The notes beneath the pieces are model-generated. The model searched no databases. It was not told where the DNA came from and worked only from the letters and a program-made list of their open reading frames with translations. Position numbers and translations under genes: made by a program. Source: Theocolax elegans (lineage: Eukaryota > Arthropoda > Insecta > Hymenoptera > Cerocephalidae). Taken from it: a stretch of 64,000 bases of DNA. Positions 23,445-35,900 of the stretch are shown here, piece by piece. Each line of letters opens with the position of its first letter. Position 1 is the stretch's first letter. The stretch is from NCBI GenBank assembly GCA_026168455.1, contig CM047427.1, positions 60,093,249 to 60,157,248 on the forward strand, read 5' to 3'.

Positions 23445-26400
23445 ATGAAGTCCGCGTAAGTATTACTAGAATTCTGACGGTTTAACCTACAACATTATTT
23501 GGCGCTAAAGATTGCGTTACTGAACTAATTGATTCACAAACAAATTTATTTTCATCAATGTAATATACTTTTCAATAATATTACAGTAAAGATTTTCCTT
23601 GCAAACTTTTGTTACTTACAGAAGAAAATTAAATAAGTTTTGTATTTTATAACGGTTCAACATTATATTAAACATTAATTTATTTATTTATTACGTAGTA
23701 GTTTCATTACAAATGTATGAATATTTAACCGTAATGTATGTTTAATTACTGTTAAACCAGACGTAAACAACCACCTACTTCAAGTCGTAAAACTCCAAGA
23801 CCTAAACATAGCAATATGCTGTCAAAAGATCCAGTTCATGTTTATTGTCGTCTACGTCCCATGCAATTTCACAATGATATCTCCTGCATGAAAGTTATAT
23901 CTGACAAAACTATTGTAATAACACCTCCAGAGTCTGCTATGAATTTTCGAAATGGTGCTCAGAAAGAAATACAAACAACTTTTACTCATGTATTTACCGA
24001 AAATGTTACACAAAGAGATATTTTTCAAGTGGTATCATTACCATTAGTGGAAAATTTGGTACATGGAAGAAATGGTCTTTTATTTACTTATGGTGTAACA
24101 GGAAGTGGAAAAACTTACACGATGACTGGAGAGCCTAAAGATAGTGGAATAATGCCAAGGTGTCTAGATGTAATTTTTAATAGTATATCCAATTATCAAG
24201 CTAAGAAGTTTGTGTTTAAGCCTGACAAATTAAATGGATTTGATGTTCAAAATGAAACTGATGCAATGCTTGATAGACAAAATGAGCTTCATGCTGGTTT
24301 CATGACGCCACGTAATTTAAAAACACCCAGATCGTATGCATTCTGAATCTAATCTAAAATATTTTACAATTATTTTAATTGGTAAATATTTAATAATATA
24401 TATTGTTTACTAATTTACAGTCGTAAAGCAGACAGTGATAGTGATAGTAATCCAATTATTGCTAGAGAAATAGATGATTCAAGAACAGTTAATGTTGATC
24501 CTGATTATGTATATGCTGTTTTTGTAACATATGTAGAAATTTATAATAATAGTGTTTATGATCTTCTTGAGGAAGATGAATTTAGAGGAAAGTGAGTACC
24601 TTCAATACTTTTACTTTAATTATTCATTTACAAATTTACTCTATAAATAATTTAATATTAAATTTATTCCAATAATTGTTTCTCAACTTCACAGATCATT
24701 ACAAAGTAAAATTGTACGAGAAGATGGAAATAAAAATATGTATGTTCATGCAGTAACTGAATTAGAAGTTAAAAGTTCTGACGAAGCTTTTGAAGTTTTT
24801 CAACGTGGACAACGCAGAAGACGAGTAGCACATACTGCTCTCAATGCAGAATCTAGTAGATCCCACAGTGTCTTTACTATACGTCTTGTACAGGTAAATA
24901 TTAGAAAAACTAAATGAATTTGTAAACCAACAAACATCTACTGTTATTTAGTTTTGACAAATTTAATCATTAATTTAAATATTTCGATTTCACAGGCACC
25001 TTTAGACAGTGACGGTGAACAAGTTATTCAAGACAAACGATGTGTATGTGTGAGTCAGTTATCACTGGTAGATTTGGCGGGTAGTGAGCGCACAAATCGA
25101 ACCAAAAATACTGGGCAAAGACTCCGAGAAGCAGGCAACATAAACAATTCTTTAATGACTCTCAGATCCTGTTTAGAAATTCTACGTGAAAATCAAACGC
25201 AAGGTACGAATAAAATGGTACCATATCGCGATTCAAAGCTTACCCATCTTTTCAAAAATTATTTTGATGGCGAGGGACAAGTACGCATGATTGTTTGTGT
25301 CAACCCTAGAGCTGATGACTACGATGAAACTATTGTAAGTAAAATATAATAATTACAATTATAGAATTAATCGCATAAGTAATAATTTATTTGTTTTCTC
25401 AATTGCAGCAAGTTATGAAATTTGCGGAAATGACTCAAGAAGTTCAAATAGCGAGGTCCACAGTTCAAAAATTGGATCTTGGATTTACACCCGGCAGACG
25501 TCAAGCAAACAGAGTACAATTTGAATTAATTATAATTAAAAACATTTGAATTATTTATTTAATAATATAATTAAACATAATATTATCTTGTTTTTTAGAT
25601 GTTTAAAGAAGCTCGCAGCAGGCTAGAAAAAGAGGGCCGTATAGAAGCTGCCGATTTAGAACTTGACATTGGTTTAGTTTATAGGTACTGATCATTCTCT
25701 AAATTTCTATTTAACAAAAATATTCTTTTATTGTTTATATATAAAACTACTTCTGTCTATTTTAGTCTTGGTGGGCCATTTCCAGAATATGAAATTTCAA
25801 GTCCTCACAATGATCAAATTATTATGAATTTGATGAACTTCCTAGAGCAAAGAATTAATAAGAGAAACATACTACGAGCTGATTTAGAACAAAAACGTAA
25901 GATTTATTATTAATTTATTTTATATAATAATCTATTTTATCATTTCATCTTATTATTTTACATAAACACAGTAATAATTAATGAAACATAAATATTTTAG
26001 AAAATGAATTAAGAAAAATGTTACTAAATATAGAGCAAGAAAATATGAATCTTAAAGTTGAGAATGCAACTTTAAAAGCTTCCGGTACACAACAAAAGAA
26101 GAAGGTAAATTATTTTTTTTGAAGTTTGTTATTGATTATGCAGGTAATTATTAATTGTAATATTTAATGTTGTAGGTTTCAGCTCTAGAAGGACATTTGT
26201 GTAAAACGGAAGCTCAAATTGACAGTTTATTACGCAAACTAAACACAGCAAATGATACAATAAGAAGTCTTCAACAGGAGGTAAACAATGTACATTTGTA
26301 AAATTATCTGTCTATATTTAATAATAAAACTTACAAATATTAATTATGGTTCAGCTAAAAGACCGAGATATGGTTCTTAATCAACGCATGATTGATAAGC

Positions 26401-27532
26401 AAAGGGTTAAGCAAAAATATACCAGCAAAATTCAACAAGAAGCGGATAAAATGAGTCGAGAACTTGAAGTAAAACTAAAAGCTCAACGCGAGCACCTTCA
26501 GGTTTACCTTAATTTTTTTTAATCTATTTATTTTCTAGTTAATTTCGTATAATGTAGTTGACAACAATATATTATTATTTAGAATCAAATGAGAGAGAAG
26601 GAAGATAAACTGCGGCTGGTGAAGCAAATATTGGAAGACGAGAAAGGAACTATCCCAGTGTTAAAAGATTCCGGTGACGAAGATCAGCAACAACAATTGA
26701 TGACAAAAACGCCGGGCAGGTTAGATGTACGCTCACGTCGTGATAAAATGGGAGTTGCAAATCCAAGATACAGGCGATCACAAAGCGCTGACCGTTGGGT
26801 CGACCATAGACCTGAAAGTCTTGTACCTGTTGGTACTATACTTCAACCATTGATGCGACGACGTCGAAGCGTTACCAAACTAACCAGCTCCAAGGAAATC
26901 ATTGACGGAGCTTCTAGATATTGTTTAACAGCTCAAAATCATGATTCGGAAGGTGAACTCGAAACTAAGCTTTATAAGGTATGATATTATTTCAATAAAT
27001 GTTAACAATACCTTTAATAGTATATGCTACGAAAGTATATTAAAAATATGAACACCAAAGATGAATAATGACTTATATTTTTACTTTTTATTATATTCAA
27101 TAAATATAATAAAAATTTAATACAATTAAATTTAATAATCTAATCAAACAAAAAAATCATTTTATAAATTGCTCATAAGATATATATCCCTAATAAAATT
27201 TTTATACTTGTATAAAAAAATGATATTACAGTCATTATAACAGTAGAAAAAACATTTTCTATACAATCATTTAACATAAATTAAAATATTGAAGACTGCA
27301 TTACAAATATACATATGTTATCTTTATGAAGGCTGATATTTTACCAACAAGAGGTGGAGGAGCCCAGGTGGTCTTCAATGACATTGAGTGTTTAAAACAA
27401 ATGTCACCTAACGGCCAAAGAAAACGAAGCTGCCCGACGACAGACAAAGAGAATAGCAAAAGCACGGATTGCATAAATCATTACGCGAATCAAGAAATAA
27501 CAATAACGACATCTAAGAGACCTAGAAAATGA
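23445..27532 (+). CDS. KIF23: Kinesin-6 motor KIF23 / MKLP1 (Pavarotti)
   Basis: Plus-end kinesin of the centralspindlin complex, needed with MgcRacGAP for midzone assembly and cytokinesis. Thirteen exons: 23445-23455, 23761-24333, 24421-24591, 24695-24893, 24996-25334, 25409-25513, 25599-25684, 25766-25896, 26001-26104, 26176-26280, 26355-26501, 26583-26978, 27332-27532; 855 residues. The start MKSAR matches the family N-terminus. Motor landmarks: [13 protein letters not shown]-loop GVTGSGKT (115-122), [21 protein letters not shown] and [18 protein letters not shown]. The kinesin-6 loop insert is present. Exons 8-12 encode a coiled-coil-rich stalk. The tail keeps [16 protein letters not shown], the region of the Aurora B/14-3-3 serines in MKLP1, and [13 protein letters not shown] before a basic, nuclear-localisation-like C-terminus (SKRPRK). 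The tiny first exon encodes only three and two-thirds codons. Confidence 0.96.
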
Positions 27533-28858
27533 TCTGATTTTTAATAATTAAGTAGCACACGTTTTGCATATTTATAAAACAGATATGTATTTACGAGGAT
27601 GATTATTTATATACTTTTCATTAAGTAATTTTTGTTATGCAAAATTATCTTGCTTGGACTATAATATATTTTAAGTTAGACATATGTAGTATAGTAAAAA
27701 ATTAATTTTTAGTACATGAACACATTTTAAGTTTATGATAAAGTTTGTATTTACTTGCGTATTTTATAACTTTAAAAACATTAACATATAAGCATTTTAA
27801 CTACTTTATTATAATAGGAAGGAATTCGGTGTCGATTTTTGATAAACAAACCATAAATTAAATTATGTTAACACTGCTTCAATGGTTATTCATCATCTTT
27901 ATCATACATATAAATGTATGATAATTTAATAATAGTTTTAAGCTTAATAATTAAAGTCACTTTATTTCAATTACAAGGTCTACACATACTATAAGATTTT
28001 TTTTGATGTTATATAAAAAATATTTGTAAATATTTGAGGTAAATTTTACGTTTTGCGGAGTAAGATTTATGTTTCATAACATAAATATTATACTTAAACT
28101 TTGTCAATATATAATTTCTGTATTCATTTCTGTAAGTGTATAAGCACCATCATACATCATTTACAATATACCATATAAAAATATCACAATCGCGACACAT
28201 TGATGTTTCAGGTACATCGTTTAATCTTAAAATTAGCACTTTCGTAAATAAACTTTTTAAACATTCTATAGCCTTACAAAGAGTATAAAATAGTTTGGTC
28301 ACTATACTTAAATGCAATAATTATTACATTACAGTTACTTTTTTAAGATATTGTTGCGGCTGATATTTGGTAGAATGTGGAATACCATTAAAATTGTCAG
28401 TCTTACTTCTACATTCACGTTTTCTAAAACTTTTAAAGCATAATACTCTAATTTAAAGCAAATTTTTACTGATTTGAAAATTTGAATAAATCTGAGTTAA
28501 TTTATAAACTTAAAATGCTATAACAATATTAGTATTCAAATCATTTAACTTTATAAAAATATAGTGAGTGGCAAAAATTTTGAAATTACATACAGAAAGT
28601 AATTTATACATGGCAGTCAAATTTTCAGTTCTGGCAAAAATTTCTTCAGTAATTGATGAAGCCAACGTTACATCATTTTATTTAGTAACATTTGATGCAC
28701 AAACATATTAAACATATGATTGTGATTATTTATAATTTTGTTTAGAATAATTTAGTTTTATATTACAATAAGATGTATGTAAAATAAATTTTATGTAATC
28801 ACAATCATAAGAATAATTGTCTAGAAACCAAGAAAACCTTTCTTGATGTATACAAAAC
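27533..28858. other. Convergent 3' flanks of KIF23 and the Rab gene
   Basis: 1.3 kb of AT-rich sequence between two converging stop codons, so it should hold both 3'UTRs. I see no coding signal, repeat or RNA gene. Confidence 0.5.
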
Positions 28859-30125
28859 TTAGCAACAAAGATATGGTTTTTCTTGTATTCCATGTGCTAT
28901 GCTCATATTTGTTAATGTTTCTTCACTAAGAGGTATATCCGAGTTACTGATACCTGAACTATTGGAATCATAAATTTTCAAGTTTGCAACGTCTTGATCA
29001 CTCATTGTTAATTTCAAGAGTCCTACTGCAGTTGCCAAAAATACCTGCTCCACTCCTTCATTTGTTAATGCAGATATTTCATAATAAGAAGCACCAATCG
29101 ACTCAGCATATTTTCTGCACTCTTCTGAATCTACTTGTCTCTTGTGCACTAAATCCAATTTATTACCTATTAAGATAAACAATATTGTTTCTTCTATGTT
29201 TCGCTTCAATTCCATTACCCAAGATTGGATTGCTTTGAAAGAATCATATTGGGTTATATCAAAAACAAGAAAGGCAGCATTAGCATTTCTGTAATACATT
29301 GGTGCCATTGATCTAAACCTTTCTTGTCCTGCTGTATCCCACACCTACAAAATATGTATATACAAATTAAAGTATATAAATATTTAATACACATAATCAA
29401 GTTTTAAAACAAACTCACTTGCAGTTTAACTCTTGCATCTTCTAAATTAATTTTACAAGTAAAAAAGGAAGCACCAATAGTTGGATTTTCATGATTATCA
29501 AAGCACATATTTACATATTTCTTGATCATACTCGTCTTCCCAACACCTTAAAAAATAATTCTTCATTCAATATTTGAAAGTGAACCTTTTTTGAAAGAAA
29601 TATATAAAGTACAAAGATTGTAAAATATAGAAAAAGAGAAAATGAATGAAATTTATTGATCATGTTACATAAGGGTAAACAATCATTATATACTTAGTTC
29701 TTCCATAATAAAACAATTCAATGATTTAGCAAGCATTAAGCCTGTCAAACGGTAAAAAAATGATAATTTTTCGATTGTAAATAATTTGTAGAAAGAAAAA
29801 TATTACTGCATTTATTGTATTTCAATTGTAACATTTTGAAGATGATAGTTCATAATTAATTAAAAGATAGTTATTGTGAATAATAAGCAACTTTAATTGA
29901 AAATATTGTTGTAGTATTGGTAAACAATCATTGGAAATTAAAATAAATGTAACTTAATATATTTTCCATACATATTAGAAAAACGAAAGATGACACATTC
30001 TCGATCGTTAAACAAAGAAAAATGACTAACGCAGTTTTTTCATTTTAGTCAAGGTATTGAATGAAAAATGGTCATATTTCACCTTGAGAACCGAGAAAAA
30101 CGACTTTTCCCTCGATGGTTTTCAT
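28859..30125 (-). CDS. Rab family small GTPase, subfamily not settled (Rab5/22-like)
   Basis: Rab GTPases switch membrane traffic steps by GTP binding and C-terminal prenylation. Three exons on the minus strand, 30125-30083, 29546-29419 and 29344-28859, give 218 residues. Motifs: P-loop GSQGVGKT (12-19), switch I region NPTIGASFFT, WDTAGQERFRSMAPMYYR, GNKLDL (G4), EISALT (G5) and a terminal CC prenylation motif (KPYLCC). The SMAPMYYR switch II and GASFFT switch I are closest to the Rab5/Rab22/Rab31 group. The short N-terminus, SQG in the P-loop and a divergent hypervariable tail do not match any standard Rab I can name. The start is chosen because MKTIEGKVV immediately precedes the P-loop and its donor (CAAG/GTGAAA) joins in phase. 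Confidence 0.9.
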
Positions 30126-32998
30126 CTCTTGCCTTTATCACGTAACATAACAAACGATCAGGAGCATGAAAAACAAAACGAAACGTGCTCGCCCAAGATT
30201 CAAGAGCACCGACAGCGACAATTTTAACAAGTATTAAACTGTATTGTTTTTGTTCTTCTGTATGTATATATCGAGAGTCGAGAGATCCTCGAGAGTCGAA
30301 GCACCGAAGCAGGAAGCACCGAGCCGTGCAGATGAGAACTTGAAGAATAAGTCGCACACTGACCAACTATTGCAGTACTGTAATAGTGTTGTACGATTGT
30401 TAACGTTTATCGTGTATATGTATGTACGCGTGTAGTATTCTGTATTCTGTTCTGTTCTGTTTTGTTTCTGTACCCTATAGTTGCATGCGTGTGTCTGCAC
30501 TTCTGCACTCTGCACTCTACAGTATACCAATAAAATTTTATTCTTATAGCGTGGTAGGATTGTTCGGTGCTTATCGCGCGCGGCGCGATTCGCGGTACAG
30601 TCGAAACGAATGTCGGTAAACATCAGCAGTGAATTACGTTTCAAAAGTAAGATATAGAAGATGACGTGCCAAAAGCAGGTTATTTGATTACGTCTCGTAT
30701 ACTTAATACTTGTATACAAAACCATCGAAAATTGATGTACAGAGAAATCAAGATTTAAGTAGTGATTTTAATAATAATATATATATATTTAAATTTACTT
30801 GGCAAAATGTTATAAATCTTTATAGATAAATCAAATCAAAAGACGCGCTCGCGCCTGCGGCCTAATGCATATGCAACTAAAACTATATCTTTTCAGATTT
30901 TTTTACTTTGCGCATTAGATATAATTGTAAGGATAGGACTATCAAGAATGTTCACTCTTATAAAATTATTCCAAAATAAAGAATCGTATTAAATTATGTA
31001 ATTGATGAAAGAAAGGCGGATCTATTATTATAGAGTAGTACTTATATAGTTATTTCTAAAGAGAATAATAAAATTATGCTTTTTCCTAACGCTTAACTTA
31101 TTAAAACACGAACGAAAGGAAAATTCGTCGTGTAAAAACTTAATGCAAATACTGCAAGTGAATTAATAAAATCACTTACGGGAACTATATGGGAAATTTG
31201 ATAATTCTTATGCCCTAGGATCCATTAAACACAACATCAACATACGGGTACATCGTAAGATTTACTTCCATACATAATTTTAAATTTTGTTTATGAATTA
31301 TCAAACTTATAGATTTATGTTTATAAAACTTATAAATTTATTATTTCTAGTTTTAAACAATATTCTAACAGAAAAAGTACGGCTCTTTGAAGCATTGTTA
31401 ACCAAAAAGTTTGAAATAAATTTTATCAATTTATTTGATTGCAAATTTCAAATGAATCATTTTCCGTATGTCATATACTTATATGTAATTTAAATATCTT
31501 TTACTCATAGACGTGCATGTATATACTTATATATGAAATTAAAATCAATGCACTTTGATCTGTGCTTGTTCGAGTGGTAATTTTGTTTTTAACAACTTTT
31601 ATTGATGTCAAAGTAATTAAACAAATTTTATAAAATGAATATATAGTGTTTCTCATGGTATAATACCATCAAAATGAAATAAAACAAGTATTGATCACTA
31701 CAAAAGGAAATGTCGAACTCAGAAAATGATCATTTTTAATATTTTTTTATAAACAAAGGAATATATTTTTAAAAATATCCTGAACACCAACCTTAGACAT
31801 ATTTTAAACAGTATACACAAATTTTTTCAGATTTTTAAATTTGTAATTTATTTCTGATTTTTGCGTTGAAAATTCATGCCTTTTTCGATCAATAATTAAC
31901 GACCGAAAATTGTTTATTCCATTATTGTTAAAAAAATGATTTTTGTTTAAATTAGAAACGTCATGCCCTTGCTTTTGTTTTAAACTACCAATATGAATTT
32001 TTTCAAATTTTAAAATCAATATTTCCAACATAATTCTTATGTTGAAAGGTGTAGATCCCTGTAACTTGGGTCCAACATCCCGTTAAATTAAATTAAAAGT
32101 TATGTAATTTCGAAACGTAAAATGACAATAGTACAATCAAATATTGTTATTATCATCATATATTTATTATGACATCAAGTATTATTCAAGTCTACAACAT
32201 TCGATCTTTAATAATTTTCTATCATTATAGACATTAAACGTCTAATGTGCGTATAAATGTTTATTTTTATCCCATATCTATGTTAGATTTAAAAATTACA
32301 TTGTTTATGCAGTTTTCCACATTAAATAATAAGTCTACCAGGAGTATGTTATCTACATCATTATAGACATGTATGTGTACACGCATATGTAAATTTCACT
32401 TTAGATGTTGATAATTATGAATACCATTAATTGTACATTGCAGACACCGAAATCAGTGCGCATATAAATAAAAACGTAAATTTATGTCAATTCTATATCC
32501 GAGTTATTTATAACATATATACGCTGCACATCACGATATTCCTTATGTATAGTTTCCTACTAACAATTAAATATATATAAAGAGATATTACGCGAACGAG
32601 TTCATTGAGACAGCATAATTTATTTAAATTAATGAGTTAATCTTTCATTCTTTCATTATTGCGCTATTATTGTTTATTATTTGTTTAATAATTTTATTAA
32701 TACAGTTTGCCAAAATACAGTAAACGCATTTACTTTCTTATATATTCGAGTAGTTATATCGTCCAGTTAATAATAACCAATATTGCGTACACACTCTTCA
32801 AAACGCTTGCGCAAATACTTAATCTTTAAAATGTGTATAATCTTAACATTATTGTCAAAAATGTTATTTACAAGTTTATCGCGAAACTCGGACTCGAGTA
32901 AGTGCTTATAATTATACTTACCGTCACTAAGGAAATTTACTATATATACTCATAAATAAAGGCAGCATTGACGATAATTGAACAGATTTATTGATTTG
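30126..32998. other. Rab 5' flank and AT-rich intergenic DNA
   Basis: 30126-30640 is GC-richer, with short repeats (CGAGAGTCGAGAG, AAGCACCGA, TTCTGTTCTG), and probably contains the Rab promoter and leader. The overlapping frames there on both strands give low-complexity translations. 30640-32998 is AT-rich, apart from the MITE at 31705-32082, and shows nothing else I can support. Confidence 0.4.
31705..32082. mobile_element. TTAA MITE, ATGTCGGAC family, copy 1
   Basis: Matches the copy at 51265-51648 along its length: AATGTCG-ACTCAGAAAATG at left, AAAGGTGTAGATCCCTGTAA and GGGTCCAACAT at right, and shared inner words such as ATGAATTTTTTCA. A TTAA follows the right end (32083-32086). The left flank has lost an exact TTAA. 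No coding content. Confidence 0.65.
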
Positions 32999-35900
32999 CT
33001 ACATGTTATCGTCTAATTGGACGCCGAACTTGTAGACGAGGTCGTGATAATAAACTTGCCCCGGTTTTAGTATACAACTTGGGAAGTGTGCCTGTAACAA
33101 CAAGTTATTATTTCTTTTTACAAATCAGATCTTCTTGAGCTTATTTACTACCATACACCGACGTGTAAAATTTTAATTTATTTAAAACACCGTCTCCGAG
33201 CGCGTTATTAAAATTACTTTATGAATATTTAAAGAAAGACATTTATTCATAAATACCTTTCGTACTATTTATATTTACGGAAATGATAATGAATAATTTA
33301 ATTCTATTAGTTAATTTAATGTTTATAATTAACGAGATTGATCAATCCGTAATCGTCTTTAAAATTGTACGTGTAAATTAATATATTATTATTCCACCAA
33401 TTCTCGTTAAAATATTCTCAAATATTGTACTGTATAATATGTGATTAAATAAAACTGGTCATGCGCTGAACTTGTACATTCGAAAATTATTAGAGAACCT
33501 AAAAAATTATTATCGAACAGTTGAAAGTAAAAAAAAAAATTTATGGAATTGTTAAAAATATGAAAGTCGAGCTTTTCCTATATTTATTGAAATAGTAAAA
33601 GGAGCAATCTTAATAATCATAAGTAAATAAATTAATTAATTAATGGCTATATAAAAAGTTGAAAAAAATGTTTTCATATACAGTTTCTGGTTTTGATGAA
33701 AATGTAGTTGTTATTATAAAAAACTTGTTTGCTTTTTTTGCAAGAGTAGATTAATCGACATATAAATACATGTCACTTGCTATGTTAACGGCATCTGGAT
33801 AATTCTGCGGCTGAATGGAAAATGCACCGTATTTTTTATACTCTGCTCCAAATTTCCCGGGTAGAAAATCGATCGTTTTAGTGTTGTTTCCGGAAAGGTG
33901 ACTCGACGCGTCTTGAGACTCGCAATCGCATGATTTTGCACACTCGTAAACACTTTGTGCGTCTGGCAATTCTGATACAGGATACGGTGGTAAATGGCCA
34001 CCCGTATAAAATTGTACACCTGGTTGATCCGAATACACTTCTAGAAACCTTAATAGAAACATTTATCGATTTTCGTTTATACATTATACATACACATGTC
34101 AACAAAACGCTATAAAAATATTTCTCAACTTTTCGAAACAAATATTTTAAATTTATGATAATATTTGTTAAAATAAAAGTTTAATTCTTTATTAATTAGC
34201 AATAACGCACATTTATTTTTGAACTTCAAATTTGTTTATAATTTTACCCGCCAAAAATAAGTACAGTACATGCGCAGCAGAGGGGGAATCAAAGTTCGAT
34301 GTGCAGCCAGGTTCTGGACTCAAGCCTCTGGGAGGGCCTCTGGGAGGAGCTTATGCGGAGCAAGAAATTGCGGTCCCTCAAATCATAACCAATACGGCAA
34401 TACCTACCACTAACAGGAGATCTGATCTTATTACGAAAAAGAGATATATTCTTTTTCGATGCACCCGTATTTTGAGGTTAGTTTATTGGCTTTTTAAAAT
34501 AATAACCTATTTGTTATAAAATGGATATCGATACTGGAAGTGATAATACATCATTAGATGATAAAACCGAAGATTATTGTGAAAATCCCACGAGGGATGC
34601 TCTGACAGAAGGGATTATGAGTTTGTTGAAACCAACTGTAGATCAACTTGATGAAAGGATACGCGCTACTAGGTGAATATTATATTCACCAATTTTTTAT
34701 TGATAATTCAATAGTTATTTCTTATATCTTATAGTATTCAACAATCCTTTTGCAGTAAATTTAGTTAATTCATTCATTCGATGTTAATATTATTTGTAGT
34801 ACATTTATTTTTCATACTGTTGCACAAATTTATATTTTTTTTTGAGTACTTATATGTTTTCTTTACTTAAAATATGTTTTTTATATTCTATTTCTATTTT
34901 CCTTATTTTTCAGAATTAGCCAAATAGAACTTCGACAACAAATTGATTCATTAACCGAAGAACTTTTAAAAATTAATGAATCTCTTCAGTGTCCATTGGA
35001 ATTAGAAGCTTATGTGAATAAATTGGTAAATGCCAAGCGGAAAGTGGCAATAGTCAGTAACGTTCTTCAAAAAACTCAGGAACGCTTGAATAAAATTCAT
35101 CAAGCAGTTGAAAAAGAAACAAATAAACGTAAAGCCTTATTAGATCGTAGTTCGATGTATCATAGTGCAACAATCAAACCAGATACAGAAGAAACATTTC
35201 CTCCTATAGGGAATGCACCTTAAATAATTTACAAATCTTAAACTTATTATATATTTGTTGATATGGAAACACCTATAGTTCATTTATCGGAAAAAGATTT
35301 GAATAGTGTGTACGAACCATCTGAAGATTCCTTTTTATTAATAGATGCATTAGAGATGGATCTAGAAGATATTAAATCTAATAAACCTATGGTATGCTTA
35401 GAGATTGGCATTGGATCTGGTGTTGTTATTACTGCATTAGCAATGGCATTGACAAAATATTGTTCCTCATATTTTCTTGGTATAGATATCAATCCTCAAG
35501 CTTGTCAAGTCACAAAAAATACAAGTGCAACTAATAGAGTAAATATTGAAGTTGTACAAATGGACTTGTTAAACAGCATGTGCATCCAAAATGTTTTTGA
35601 CATAATTGTGTTTAATCCACCTTACGTTGTAACAGAACCATTAGAAGTTGCTGATAGTAAACTTATCAGTAAAACATGGGCAGGTGGCTACAAGGGTCGC
35701 CAAGTAATGGATGCTGTATTTCCTTGGATACCTGGTGCTTTATCAAAGAATGGTTTATTCTATTTAATTACTATAAAAGAAAATGATCCTGATGAAATTA
35801 TTGAAATTTTTAAAGCTCAAAGTTTGAGTGGATCGATAATAGTTGAACGGAAAATTAGGGGAGAGCACTTATATGTATTAAAATTTAAAAAAATGTGAGG

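Noticed and set aside
30234..30725. Long overlapping ORFs on both strands near the Rab promoter
   Set aside because: Mutually overlapping frames in a short-repeat region. The translations look like noise and match no family.
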